Positions 32,849 through 42,778 of a stretch of 64,000 nucleotides of DNA are shown in pieces. The stretch is from Zoogloea sp. (GTDB taxonomy: Bacteria > Pseudomonadota > Gammaproteobacteria > Burkholderiales > Rhodocyclaceae), in contig NZ_JAOAUU010000167.1 in assembly GCF_030157465.1 (NCBI RefSeq), forward strand, positions 18,906 to 82,905, read 5' to 3'. The notes under the pieces were generated by a model. That model was not told the origin of the DNA, did no database searches, and saw only the letters and a list, made by a program, of their open reading frames with translations. The first letter of the stretch is position 1, and the number at the start of each line of letters is the position of its first letter. A program made the position numbers and the translations under genes.

Positions 32849-33976
32849 TTATTTCATCAAATTTTTTGATGGGTGTGCGAAGCCGCAGCAATACCAGTCG
32901 TAAAGGAGGGCTATTCCTTCTTCGGAAAGTCCGGCAATTGTGTCGAGGTCGCGCTTGTCTGCAAGCTGCTCGAAGATTGCCTGGTCTGCACCTTCGATCG
33001 GCACGGGTTCGCCGTTGATGAAGAACTGGCCGGCGGAAAACAGCAGCAGACTGCAGGCGTCGAGTCGGTACCCCTGGGCGCAGGCGTTAAGGAATTCTTC
33101 GTGCTCCAGGGGCTCGTCCGGGGAGTCGAAGAAGATGTGGGCTTTGGGCTCGGTGAGATAGACGCCGAGAAAGCTGCGGATGTCCTCACGGCTCCAGGTG
33201 ATGCGCTGGAGGGTGTCGGCAACACGATCGATCATGGCTTCGCCGATCTGGGCCGAATGGGCCTGGTGTTTCAGGTCGGGGTCGGCGTAGATGCCGTCCA
33301 GTTGCAGGGTGTCCTGCAGGTAGATCAGGAATTGCTGGCCCAGCTCCTGGGTTGTGGGAGAGCGGAAGCCGATGGAATAAGTGGTGCATTCGCCGATGGC
33401 GATGCCGTTGTGGGCCCAGTGCGGCGGCAGGTAAAGCATGTCGCCCGGCTCGAGCACCCAGTCGTGGACGGGGCGGAAGTCCTGCAGGATCTTGAGCGGG
33501 GCATCCTCGATGAGCGCCCGGTCGTCCTGGTCGCTGATCAGCCAGCGACGCTGGCCGATGCCCTGGAGCAGGAAGACATCGTAGTTGTCGAAATGAGGGC
33601 CCACGCCGCCGCCATCTACGGCGTAGCTGACCATCAGGTCATCTAGGCGTGCCTGGGGGATGAAGTCGAAGCTGTGAAGGAGCTTGTCGCCATCAGGGCA
33701 GACGAGGTTGAGACCTTGCACCAGCACCGTCCAGGGCTGCTTCTTGCGCCGCAGGTCGGCTGCCTTTTGAGGGCCGTGGATGACTTCCCAGTGGGTGTCG
33801 TCGTGGGTGACGTAGCGGGATTCAACGTCAGGGTCGCGGGCGAGCGAGAACAGCTCGTCCTTCGAGAGCACGCCGCTGAAGCCGGGAACCGCCTGGCGAA
33901 TGAGGAGCGGTTTTTTTTGCCAGTATTCGGCGAGGAATTCCTCGACCGACAGGCCGCCAAGAAGTGTTTTGATCAT
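32849..33976 (-). CDS. JmjC-like cupin protein, probable uL16 3-hydroxylase (RoxA/YcfD family)
   Basis: SVEEFLAEYWQKKPLLIRQAVPGF, GGGVGPHFDNYDVFLLQGIGQRRWLIS, EPGDMLYLPPHWAHNGIAIGECTTYSIGFRSP. Confidence 0.9.
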   Translation of the reverse strand: MIKTLLGGLSVEEFLAEYWQKKPLLIRQAVPGFSGVLSKDELFSLARDPDVESRYVTHDDTHWEVIHGPQKAADLRRKKQPWTVLVQGLNLVCPDGDKLLHSFDFIPQARLDDLMVSYAVDGGGVGPHFDNYDVFLLQGIGQRRWLISDQDDRALIEDAPLKILQDFRPVHDWVLEPGDMLYLPPHWAHNGIAIGECTTYSIGFRSPTTQELGQQFLIYLQDTLQLDGIYADPDLKHQAHSAQIGEAMIDRVADTLQRITWSREDIRSFLGVYLTEPKAHIFFDSPDEPLEHEEFLNACAQGYRLDACSLLLFSAGQFFINGEPVPIEGADQAIFEQLADKRDLDTIAGLSEEGIALLYDWYCCGFAHPSKNLMK

Positions 33977-34054
33977 CGGGCAATTATAGCCTGCCGCCTT
34001 GCAATGGCCGGTCCCGCCGCTAAAATGGCCCCCTTCATTTCCGGACCCAAAGCC

Positions 34055-35353
34055 ATGCGCGAAGCCGTCATCGAGTCACTGGACCACGAAGGGCGGGGTG
34101 TTGCCCGCGTCGACGGGAAGGCGATCTTTATCGAGGGCGCCCTGCCCGGCGAGCGGGTGACGTTTTCATCCTACCGGGTCAAGCCGAACTTCGAGCAGGC
34201 TGAAGTCGTGCGTGTGCTTTCGCCCAGTTCCCGCCGTGTCACGCCGCGGTGTCCGCATTTCGGTGTCTGCGGTGGCTGCAGCATGCAGCACCTGGAGCCC
34301 GATGCCCAGGTGGCAGCCAAGCAGCGGGTGCTCGAAAACGCGCTCTGGCACATCGGCCGGGCCAGGCCGGACGTAATCTATCCGGCCATCGTCGGCCCTG
34401 CCTGGGGCTATCGTTACCGGGCGCGGCTCTCGGTGCGGGTGGTGCCGGGCAAGGGTGGCTTGCTTGTCGGATTTCACGAGCGGCGCAGCAGCGCTGTGGC
34501 GCCCATGGAGAGCTGCGCAATCCTGCCGCCGCATGTCTCGGCGATGGTGCCGCGCCTGCGCGAGCTGCTAGCCGGGCTGTCGGTGCGGGAGGGTTTTCCG
34601 CAGATCGAGATTGCCGTTGGCGAAGGCCTTGTCGCGCTGGTCTTTCGCAACCTGCAGCCGCTCAGCGCTGCCGACGATGCCCGCTTTGCGGCCTTTGCCG
34701 AGGCCGAGAATGTGCAGGTATGGCTTCAGCCGGGCGGGCCGGATTCGGCCTTTCGTCTTTACCCGGTCGACGCGCCGGGGCTGGCTTACACCTTGCCGGA
34801 GTTCGGCGTGTCGATGGCCTTTCGGCCGACCGATTTCACGCAGGTCAACATGGACATCAACCGCCTGCTGATGCGCCGCACGATGCAGCTTCTTGACCCA
34901 CGGCCGGGCGAACGCATTGCCGACCTGTTCTGCGGGCTGGGCAATTTCAGCCTGCCAATGGCCCGCCTGGGTGCCCGGGTGGTGGGTGTCGAAGGCAGCG
35001 AGGCGCTGGTGCGGCGTGCGGGTGAAAATGCGGCGGAGAACGGTCTTGCCGGGCGCTGCGAATTTTATGCAGCGAATCTCTTCGAAGCCACCGAAGACAG
35101 CCTGGCCGCCCTTGGCCCGCTGGACAAGCTGCTCATCGACCCGCCGCGGGAGGGTGCCCTCGCGGTGGTCAGGGCCCTCGGCGCAGCATCGCCCAGGCGC
35201 ATCGTTTATGTGTCGTGCAATCCGGCAACGCTGGCCCGCGACTGCGCCGTGCTGATCAAGGAGAAGGGTTACACGCTCAAGGGCGCCGGTATCGCCAACA
35301 TGTTCCCGCAGACCTCGCACGTGGAGTCGATTGCGCTTTTTGAGCGTGACTGA
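34055..35353 (+). CDS. rlmD: 23S rRNA (uracil(1939)-C(5))-methyltransferase
   Basis: TRAM domain; Fe-S cysteines CPHFGVCGGCSMQHL; LFCGLGNFSLPMA; YVSCNPATLARD; alternative start at 34025. Confidence 0.92.
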   Translation: MREAVIESLDHEGRGVARVDGKAIFIEGALPGERVTFSSYRVKPNFEQAEVVRVLSPSSRRVTPRCPHFGVCGGCSMQHLEPDAQVAAKQRVLENALWHIGRARPDVIYPAIVGPAWGYRYRARLSVRVVPGKGGLLVGFHERRSSAVAPMESCAILPPHVSAMVPRLRELLAGLSVREGFPQIEIAVGEGLVALVFRNLQPLSAADDARFAAFAEAENVQVWLQPGGPDSAFRLYPVDAPGLAYTLPEFGVSMAFRPTDFTQVNMDINRLLMRRTMQLLDPRPGERIADLFCGLGNFSLPMARLGARVVGVEGSEALVRRAGENAAENGLAGRCEFYAANLFEATEDSLAALGPLDKLLIDPPREGALAVVRALGAASPRRIVYVSCNPATLARDCAVLIKEKGYTLKGAGIANMFPQTSHVESIALFERD

Positions 35354-35361
35354 CGGCAGCA

Positions 35362-35396
35362 TTAAAAAAGGCGACCCGAAGGGCCGCCTTTTTTGT
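35362..35396. terminator. Rho-independent terminator between convergent genes
   Basis: aaaaaaggcg-acccgaaggg-ccgccttttttgtt, imperfect inverted repeat with T-tract. Confidence 0.65.
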
Positions 35397-35410
35397 TGCG
35401 CTGAAAATGC

Positions 35411-36097
35411 TCAGTCGCGGTCGCCGCCAAAAGCCATGATGAGGTTCAGCAGGCTGGTGAAGACGTTGTAGACGTCCAGGTACACCGCCAGCGTGGCTGT
35501 CACGTAGTTGGTTTCGCCGCCCCGCACGATGTTGCTGATGTCGTAGAGGATGTAGCCCGAGAACAGCAGCACGACGGCCGCCGAGATCACCAGGTGCAGC
35601 ACCGGCATCTGCAGGAAGATGTTGGCGACAACTGCCAGCAGGACGACCACCAGGCCAACGGTGAGGAACTTGCCCATGTTGGTGAAATCACGCTTCGACA
35701 CGCTGGCAATGCCGGCCATCGTGGCGAAGATCGCGCCGGTGCCGCCCGCCGCCAGGGCGATCATCGAGCCGCCATTGGAGAAGCCGAGTGCTGCCTGCAG
35801 GATGCGCGACAACATCAGGCCCATGAAGAAGGTGAAGCCCAATAGCAGTGCGACGCCGAGGCCGTTGTTCTTGTTCTTTTCGATGCCATAGAAGAAGGCG
35901 AACGAAATTCCCAGGAACAGCGCAAAGGCGATGAACGGGCTGCCGGCCATGAACGAAAACTGCATTTGCACGCCCAGGAGCGCACCGGCAACGGTCGGCA
36001 CCATGGTGAGTGCGAGCAGCATGTAAGTATTGCGCAGCACGCGGTTGGCGCTTTGCGACAAAACCTGCGTTTGCTGACCGTAAGTGTCGAGTTGCAT
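35411..36097 (-). CDS. Bax inhibitor-1 (BI-1/YccA-YbhL) family membrane protein
   Basis: Start MQLDTYGQQTQVLSQSANRVLRNTYMLLALTMVPTVAGALLG at 36097; seven hydrophobic segments. Confidence 0.9.
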   Translation of the reverse strand: MQLDTYGQQTQVLSQSANRVLRNTYMLLALTMVPTVAGALLGVQMQFSFMAGSPFIAFALFLGISFAFFYGIEKNKNNGLGVALLLGFTFFMGLMLSRILQAALGFSNGGSMIALAAGGTGAIFATMAGIASVSKRDFTNMGKFLTVGLVVVLLAVVANIFLQMPVLHLVISAAVVLLFSGYILYDISNIVRGGETNYVTATLAVYLDVYNVFTSLLNLIMAFGGDRD

Positions 36098-36245
36098 GAA
36101 AATCCTCCGTATTGATATAAAGCAGTATGGCCTGCCGTGTTTGAGAGTATCCAAGGCCGGTTAAAGTTTCAACCATGAGTCATCACCTGCGCTCGCCCGG
36201 CCCGGCTTGGCAAGGCCGCGCGTCGTGTTAGAATGCGCGCCCTGT

Positions 36246-36333
36246 GGAGGTGTGGCAGAGTGGTCGATTGCACCGGTCTTGAAAACCGGCGGCCCGAAAG
36301 GGTCCGTGAGTTCGAATCTCACCGCCTCCGCCA
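36246..36333 (+). tRNA. tRNA-Ser(UGA)
   Basis: ggaggtgtggcagagtggtc...ggtcttgaaaacc...ggttcgaatctc..gcctccgCCA: acceptor stem ggaggtg/cgcctcc, anticodon TGA, long variable arm, encoded CCA. Confidence 0.93.
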
Positions 36334-36341
36334 GTTTTGAT

Positions 36342-36372
36342 AAAAAGCCCTTGTTTTTAGAGGGCTTTTTTG
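36342..36372 (+). terminator. Rho-independent terminator after tRNA-Ser
   Basis: aaaagccctt-gtttttag-agggctttttt. Confidence 0.75.
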
Positions 36373-36624
36373 TCGTCTGATTTTCCTGGCATGCCGTTCG
36401 GTGTGCCATCGGTTTTTCTGCTTGCCATCCGCCCCCGGTTTTCCGAGTCATTGCGCGTGGAGCGTAACTTTTGCGCCGGAAGCTTGTCGGACGCCAACAC
36501 GCGCCGCTTTCTTTGCAGGTTCGATACCCCTGGCGCTGGGGGCAATCGGGCCTCGAGACTGAACTGGCAGGAATGTCGGGGCCGGCCTTCGGCACAAGTC
36601 ACGTAATAAGACGAGGTTTTCAGG

Positions 36625-37833
36625 ATGACTGCTGGATGTTTTCGTCGTATCGGCCTGGCGCTGTTTTTGACGGGCGCCGGCGCGGCCCTTGCCGGGCCGG
36701 TGGCCCCCCGCGAGCGCGCCCAGCCGGCTCAGGCTTGCAGCGAGGCCGGGCGCTGGCTGGCCTTTGATGGCAAGCGGCTCCTGGGGGTGCCTGCCGGCGG
36801 TGTTCTGGCCGATGCGGCGGCGAACGAGGTCGTGCTGATCGGTGAGCAGCACGACGTGGAGGACCATCACCGCTGGCAGCTGCAGGTGCTGGCGGCACTG
36901 CATGCCCAGCGGCCAGACATGGTGATCGGCTTCGAGATGTTTCCCCGGCGCGTGCAGCCCGTGCTCGACCGCTGGGTGAGCGGGCAGTTGAGCACTCAGG
37001 AGTTTTTTGCCCAGGCCGAATGGGAGAAAGTGTGGAATTTCCCCCCGCAGCTTTATCTGCCGCTGTTCGAGTTTGCGCGTATCAACCGCATTCCGATGGT
37101 GGCGCTCAATGTGGACCAGAAGCTCATCCGGGCGATTTCCGAGAAAGGCGGGCAGGCCGTGCCGTTGGTCGAGCGCGATGGTGTCGGGCGTGCGGCGTCA
37201 CCGCCCGCGGCTTATCGCGAGTTTTTGCGTGAGATGCACCTTGCCCACCTGGCCGGGCGAAACCAGGCACCGGGCAGGCAGGGGAGCTTCGAGAATTTCC
37301 TCGACGCCCAGCTGACCTGGGACCGGGCGATGGCCGAAGCGCTGGCCCGGCGTGTTACGCCTGCCGACAGCCCGCAGCGCCCGCTCGTTGTCGGCATCAT
37401 GGGCAGCGGGCATATCCGCTTTGGCCATGGCGTGGCGCACCAGTTGCGCGATCTCGGTGTTACGCGGGTGGCAAGCCTGCTGCCGGCCTCGACGAAAGAG
37501 GAGTGCCGGAGCCTGCAGCCGGGGCTCGCCAGTGCCTTTTTCCTGCTGCCGGAAAAGCCCCAGCCCGCCCCGGAGCCGCCGCGCCTTGGCGTGACGCTCG
37601 AAGAGGGTGAGAAGGGCGTCCGCATCGCGCAGGTGTCGGCCGGCAGCCTGGCCGAAAAATCCGGTCTGCTGGCGGGTGACCGCATTGTCGACATGGCGGG
37701 GCGCCCCGTCACGGGCAGTGCCGACGTGCTCGCCGCGGTTCGACGTCAGCCGCCCGGCACCTGGCTGCCGCTGAAGGTGGCGCGCAAGGATGCGCAGCTC
37801 GAAATTGTCGTCCGCTTTCCGGCGCGGTCCTGA
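36625..37833 (+). CDS. ChaN-family (heme-binding/DUF399) protein with C-terminal PDZ domain
   Basis: VVLIGEQHDVEDHHRWQLQVLAALHAQRPDMVIGFEMFPRRVQPVLD (ChaN) and VSAGSLAEKSGLLAGDRIVDMAGRPVTGSADVLAAV (PDZ). Confidence 0.85.
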   Translation: MTAGCFRRIGLALFLTGAGAALAGPVAPRERAQPAQACSEAGRWLAFDGKRLLGVPAGGVLADAAANEVVLIGEQHDVEDHHRWQLQVLAALHAQRPDMVIGFEMFPRRVQPVLDRWVSGQLSTQEFFAQAEWEKVWNFPPQLYLPLFEFARINRIPMVALNVDQKLIRAISEKGGQAVPLVERDGVGRAASPPAAYREFLREMHLAHLAGRNQAPGRQGSFENFLDAQLTWDRAMAEALARRVTPADSPQRPLVVGIMGSGHIRFGHGVAHQLRDLGVTRVASLLPASTKEECRSLQPGLASAFFLLPEKPQPAPEPPRLGVTLEEGEKGVRIAQVSAGSLAEKSGLLAGDRIVDMAGRPVTGSADVLAAVRRQPPGTWLPLKVARKDAQLEIVVRFPARS

Positions 37834-37836
37834 GCC

Positions 37837-39876
37837 ATGCTCATGCGATTCAGTAGCTGGAAAAGGGTGCTGGCAGTGCTTTTGCTGGTCGTCGGCGGGC
37901 TTGCCCGGGCCGCACCGACGATCGAGCTCGATGTCGTGCTCGATCCGCAGACACGGGATTTCAGCGCGAGCGCCGTGCTGAGCCCGGCAGAGCGCGATTT
38001 CCGGTTTTTACTGCACGAGTCGCTGCGCGTTGGCGCGGTTTCTGCGGGCGGGCGCGTCCTGCAGGCCGAGTCGCTGGCCGGCCCGGCCGGTTTGCGGCAA
38101 TGGCGCATCCGGCTGGACAGGGCGGGTGAGCGGGTTCGGCTCGAGTACGCCGGGCGCCTGCCGCCGCTGGATCGCCAACGGGATCACCGGGGTGTGCTGC
38201 AGCGGATGCCGCCCATGAGTTCGCCGGAGGGAAGTTTTCTGCCCGCTGGCAGCGCCTGGTATCCCCAGTCGCAGGCGATGATCAGCTATCGCGTAAAGCT
38301 CACGCTGCCCGGTAGCCAGCGCGCCGTGGTGGCCGGCCGGCGGGTGGCCGAAACCCTGCCGACCACGCCCGGCGACGCTTATCGGGCGACCTTCGAATTC
38401 CTCCCGCCCACCGACGGTATCGACCTGATGGCCGGCCCCTGGGTGGTGCGCGAAAAAGCCATACCGCGCAATGGCGCGCCGCCCCTCTACCTGCGCACCT
38501 ACTTTTCGCCCGAACTGGATGCCACGCCCGGCCTGGCCGAGGCTTATCTGGACGATACCCGGCGCTACATCGAGCGCTACAGCCGGGAGATCGGCGATTA
38601 CCCCTACGGCGAGTTTTCGATCGTCGCGGGCCCGCTGCCCACCGGCTTCGGCATGCCCACGCTCACCTATCTGGGCGAGGCGGTGATCCGCCTGCCGTTC
38701 ATCCGCAAGACATCGCTGGGCCACGAGGTGCTGCACAACTGGTGGGGCAATGGTGTTTACGTCGATCATGCCCGCGGCAACTGGTCGGAGGGGCTGACTA
38801 CCTTCATGGCGGACTACGCTTTCAAGGAGGACGAATCGCCGGCCGCCGCCAGCGAAATGCGTCTCGGCTGGCTGCGCGATGCGCTGGCCTTGCCCGCCGA
38901 CGAGCAGCCTGCGCTACGCGATTTCCGGTCGCGCACCCACGGCGCCGAGGCGGCTGTCGGCTACGGAAAATCCGCCATGCTGTTCGTGATGCTGAAGGAG
39001 CGCATCGGCGAGACGGCGTTTCGCCAGGGGATTCGCGAGTTCTGGTCGGCCCGGCGTTTCAGGGTGGCGGCCTGGCAGGATCTGCAGGCCGCTTTCGAGC
39101 GCGCGTCCGGCCAGAATCTGGATGCCTTTTTCTCGGCGTGGCTGAACCAGCGGGGCATGCCCGCAGTTGCGATCGAAAGGGCCGAAACCCGCCCGCTCGG
39201 CAGGCAATATCAGCTCAGCCTGGTGCTGGGGCAGGGGGCGCCGGCGTTTCCGCTGCGCCTGCCCCTCGAAGTGACCGCCCCCGGCCGGCAGGAGGTGCGC
39301 TGGGTGGATGTTTCCGCGGGGCGCACAACGCACACCCTTGTGTTCGACTTCCAGCCGCAAAGCCTGCGCCTCGACCCGGACATCCGCGTCTGGCGGCGCC
39401 TTGAAGCCGGCAGCCTGCCGCCTATCCTGCGGCGCTGGATCGGCGCTGACGCACCACAGGTCGTGAATCTTGGGGCAGCGTCCGGCACCGCGGCCGCGGT
39501 GGATGCGCTGGCGCAGCGATTTTTCGAGCGCGCGCCCGGCAAGCTCGCCGAAGCCGGGCTGGCCAGCGCCTTGCGTGGCCGCGAGCCGGTTCTGATTGCG
39601 GGAACCCACGCCGAGGTCGATCGCGCCCTGGCGGCGGCGGGCCTGCCTGCGCGCCCGGCGCAGCTGGGGGGCAAGGGCACCGCCCAGGTCTGGACCGTGC
39701 TGGGCGCGCTTCCGCTGGCGGTGATTTCGGCGGACAACGCCGCTGCGCTGGGTGCCCTCCAGCGCGGTCTGCCCCATTACGGCAGCCAGAGCTGGCTGGT
39801 CTTCGACAAGGGGCAGGTGATTGAAAAAGGCGTGTGGCCGGCCAGCCTGCGGGTAATCCCGGTGACACGGCGCTGA
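37837..39876 (+). CDS. M1-family (gluzincin) metallopeptidase
   Basis: Zinc site HEVLHNWWGNGVYVDHARGNWSEGLTTFMADY (HExxH-x18-E); signal peptide; starts 4 nt after the chaN-like gene. Confidence 0.85.
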   Translation: MLMRFSSWKRVLAVLLLVVGGLARAAPTIELDVVLDPQTRDFSASAVLSPAERDFRFLLHESLRVGAVSAGGRVLQAESLAGPAGLRQWRIRLDRAGERVRLEYAGRLPPLDRQRDHRGVLQRMPPMSSPEGSFLPAGSAWYPQSQAMISYRVKLTLPGSQRAVVAGRRVAETLPTTPGDAYRATFEFLPPTDGIDLMAGPWVVREKAIPRNGAPPLYLRTYFSPELDATPGLAEAYLDDTRRYIERYSREIGDYPYGEFSIVAGPLPTGFGMPTLTYLGEAVIRLPFIRKTSLGHEVLHNWWGNGVYVDHARGNWSEGLTTFMADYAFKEDESPAAASEMRLGWLRDALALPADEQPALRDFRSRTHGAEAAVGYGKSAMLFVMLKERIGETAFRQGIREFWSARRFRVAAWQDLQAAFERASGQNLDAFFSAWLNQRGMPAVAIERAETRPLGRQYQLSLVLGQGAPAFPLRLPLEVTAPGRQEVRWVDVSAGRTTHTLVFDFQPQSLRLDPDIRVWRRLEAGSLPPILRRWIGADAPQVVNLGAASGTAAAVDALAQRFFERAPGKLAEAGLASALRGREPVLIAGTHAEVDRALAAAGLPARPAQLGGKGTAQVWTVLGALPLAVISADNAAALGALQRGLPHYGSQSWLVFDKGQVIEKGVWPASLRVIPVTRR

Positions 39877-40002
39877 CTGTGGGCAAGCGTGGCGGGTGTT
39901 GGCGTCAACCCGATCCAGATCAAGGAAAGCGTCGAATCCAGACGGCAAACTGCTGATACCCGACAGATTCAGTCGGATTTAACGCACCCGCCAGGAGCCC
40001 GT

Positions 40003-40269
40003 ATGCAAGCCATTCACGCCTGCAACCACACCACCCCGGAAGCCATCTACCCGTTCGACGCCCGCGGCATCGCCAAGCGCTTTCGCCACGCGGCGATCTT
40101 CGGGGCGCTGGACGCCTTGATACCGGGCGAAGTGATGCGCTTTTGCAACGACCACGACCCGATTCCGCTGCTCGGCCAGCTCCAGCAGCGTTACGGCGAA
40201 AAGGTGACGATCACCTACCAGCAGCGCGAACCCGGCGCCATTGTCATCGACTTTGCGAAGGTCGGCTGA
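40003..40269 (+). CDS. DUF2249 domain-containing protein
   Basis: EAIYPFDARGIAKRFRHAAIFGALDALIPGEVMRFCNDHDPIPLLGQLQQRYGEKVTITYQQREPGAIVIDF. Confidence 0.82.
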   Translation: MQAIHACNHTTPEAIYPFDARGIAKRFRHAAIFGALDALIPGEVMRFCNDHDPIPLLGQLQQRYGEKVTITYQQREPGAIVIDFAKVG

Positions 40270-40308
40270 TCGTCGCTGGCGGGGGCTTGAACCCTGGCCC
40301 CCGCGCAA

Positions 40309-41514
40309 TCACGCCTTGTCAGCCTGCACGTAATCAAGGGCTTCGTGCTGGAACAGCACGGCGGTCATGGTGGCCGGGGTGATGATGCCGGTCAGCCGGC
40401 CCGCTTCGTCCACCACCGGCACGCCACGCTGGCCTCCTTCGCCGAGCAGATCGGCCGCCGCGGCGATGCCTTCTTCCGTCGCCACGCTTTTAAGCCCTTC
40501 GGCGGGCGTCTGCATGATCTGGCCGACGACTTCCGGCTTGCTTGCATGGGGGCCGGGCGTCGGGCGCAGCAGGCGGCGCACGTTGTCGCCGATGCGCAGG
40601 CCTCCGCTTTCATCGCGGTCCGGCTCCACATGACGCAGAAAATCCTCCAGCCGCAACAGGCCGATGACCCGCTGGCCCCGGTCCACCACCGGCAGCATGG
40701 CCAGGCTGTGGCGGTTCATCAGCCGCCAGGCCTCGTTGAGCCCGGTGGCAAACTCGACGCGGACGGGCGTGGCTTCCATGATGTCGCCGCACCTGAGCAG
40801 CACGTGGCGGTGAAAGGCGTGGCGCGCGGCGCGCTGGAAAACCTGTGCCAGATCGTTTTCGCTTACGTCGAGATAGGTGTCGAGTTCGGTGAGGGCGGCG
40901 GCCAGATCGGGATGCTGTACGCCCGCGGGGCTGCGCCGCGCCGGCACAGGGGTCGAGACGGCCGGCGAGCACAAGGGGTAACGGCGGCCCGGCAACAGGT
41001 TGTTGACTGCGGTGGCGGCAATCAGCATGGCCAGCGCGTTGGCGCCGGTGGCGGCGATGCTCGATGCGGCGTCCAGCCCCTGGGCGGCCGCCGCGGCCAT
41101 CACGATGGCCATGGCGCCGCCGGGTGGATGCAGGCAGCGCAGCCACGCCATGAGCCATACGGAAATTGCAACGGCCAGGCCGACGGCCAGGTAATTCACC
41201 GGAATCCAGCGTCCGCAGGCAAAGCCGACCAGCGCAGGCAGCAGCAGGCCACCGACAACCGACCAGGGCTGGGCCAGGGGGCTGTGGGGCAGCGCGAACA
41301 GGATCACCGAGCTTGCGCCGAGCGGCGCCAGCAGGCGGCGGGCGTCGGCGGAAACCGGCAGTACGAACAGCACGCCTTCAAAGATCAGCACGCCGAGCAG
41401 CGCGGCAATGGCGCTGCGCCAGCGTTCATGGGGGGAGAGCGGCGCGGCGTCGGCAAACAGGTAGCGGCGGGCAAAGCGGTCGAGGGCCGCATGGACGTGG
41501 CGGACGGGGTTCAT
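40309..41514 (-). CDS. HPP family integral membrane protein with C-terminal tandem CBS domains
   Basis: N-terminal HPP TM region (LGASSVILFALPHSPLAQPWSVVGGLLLPALVGFACG, LRCLHPPGGAMAIV) and two CBS motifs. Confidence 0.87.
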   Translation of the reverse strand: MNPVRHVHAALDRFARRYLFADAAPLSPHERWRSAIAALLGVLIFEGVLFVLPVSADARRLLAPLGASSVILFALPHSPLAQPWSVVGGLLLPALVGFACGRWIPVNYLAVGLAVAISVWLMAWLRCLHPPGGAMAIVMAAAAAQGLDAASSIAATGANALAMLIAATAVNNLLPGRRYPLCSPAVSTPVPARRSPAGVQHPDLAAALTELDTYLDVSENDLAQVFQRAARHAFHRHVLLRCGDIMEATPVRVEFATGLNEAWRLMNRHSLAMLPVVDRGQRVIGLLRLEDFLRHVEPDRDESGGLRIGDNVRRLLRPTPGPHASKPEVVGQIMQTPAEGLKSVATEEGIAAAADLLGEGGQRGVPVVDEAGRLTGIITPATMTAVLFQHEALDYVQADKA

Positions 41515-41668
41515 TGCGCGGGCGATGGGCGTGGGACGGCAGACTCTGAGCGTTTCCGTCGCGGCTCGCCTTGACCTGGGTTTGGTGCGCTATCGTTCGG
41601 CCGGGCGCTGCGCCAGAGGCCTTACATTTTTTTCTGGCAAGCGCAGAGGCTGGACGCAAGGAGGATGT

Positions 41669-42778
41669 GTGCTGATTTATCTCGGATGTTGCACGGTGCT
41701 GGCCTTTGGGCTGGCCCTGGTGCTCATGCAGGCAGGTGCCGCCCCGGCGGCCGTTGCCCACGCGGCCTTTGCGCTGGGGGCGATGCCGCTGATCTTTGCG
41801 GCGATGGGGCATTTCGTGCCGGTGCTGACCCGCAGCAGCGGGGCCGGGAAGGCGGTGCATCGCCTGCCGCTGGCCATGCAGCTGGCCGGAGCAATGGTGG
41901 TGGGTGTGCTGGCCGGAGCGCTGCCGGGCTGGACGCTGCACGCTGCTGCGGTGGTCGGGCTGGTGGCGACGGGCCTGTTTCTGGCCTGGCAGTGGCAACG
42001 TGGCAACAAGGCGCTCGGCCAGCCCCATCCGGGCCTCGCCTGGTACAAGGCCGCGCTGGGCTGCCTGATACTGGCACTGCTGGCGATTTTTGTCGGGCTG
42101 CTGTGGCCGGCGGCTTATGCCCCATTGCGGCTGGCCCACCTGCATCTCAACACCCTCGGTTTCATCGGCCTCACCGCCATCGGCACGCTGCATGTGCTGA
42201 TGCCGACCGTGCTCGGTCAGCCCGACGCCCAGGTTGCCCAGCGCTTGCGCCGCCAGTTGCCGTGGGCGCTCGGTGGCGTGGCGGCCACTGCGGCGGCCGG
42301 CGTGCTGCCGTGGCTGACGCCTCTGGGGGCGCTGCTGATGGGCGGCGTGGTCCTACACACCCTCGTCGGCTGGCTGAAAACCCACGGCTGGCGGCGAATC
42401 CTTGGCGACGGGGCTGCGGTGCCGTTGTTTGGGGCCGGCGTCGGCCTGCTGGCGGTGATTGCGGCCGGCATGGCCCATGGTTTTGGCCTGATGCCCGGGC
42501 GGCTGGCGGTGAGTGCCTTCTTCGCGCTTTTTCTGCTGCCGCTGGTGACGGGCGCGCTGTCGCAGTTGCTGCCGGTGTGGCGTTTCCCCGGCCCGATGAG
42601 CCCGCTGCGGGAGCAGATGCGGGCCCGGCTGGTGCGCTTGGGGCAATTGCGCACGGCGTTGTTCCTGGGCGGAGGCGGGCTGCTGGCGATGGGCGTTGGG
42701 GCCGGTGCGGTGCTGCTCGCGGCGGGCGTGCTGCTGTTTGCCGTGGCGCTGGCATCCGGGCTGGTGCTGCGGCGCTGA
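41669..42778 (+). CDS. Polytopic membrane protein, possibly NnrS / heme-copper oxidase subunit I-like
   Basis: About 10-12 hydrophobic segments; HLHLNTLGFIGLTAIGTLHVLMPTVLG; GTG start at 41669 preceded by aggagg. Confidence 0.55.
   Translation: MLIYLGCCTVLAFGLALVLMQAGAAPAAVAHAAFALGAMPLIFAAMGHFVPVLTRSSGAGKAVHRLPLAMQLAGAMVVGVLAGALPGWTLHAAAVVGLVATGLFLAWQWQRGNKALGQPHPGLAWYKAALGCLILALLAIFVGLLWPAAYAPLRLAHLHLNTLGFIGLTAIGTLHVLMPTVLGQPDAQVAQRLRRQLPWALGGVAATAAAGVLPWLTPLGALLMGGVVLHTLVGWLKTHGWRRILGDGAAVPLFGAGVGLLAVIAAGMAHGFGLMPGRLAVSAFFALFLLPLVTGALSQLLPVWRFPGPMSPLREQMRARLVRLGQLRTALFLGGGGLLAMGVGAGAVLLAAGVLLFAVALASGLVLRR

Noticed and set aside
36246-36624. tRNA-Ser as an integration site for a mobile element
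   Set aside because: Followed by a terminator and ordinary chromosomal genes; no integrase or tRNA 3' repeat seen.
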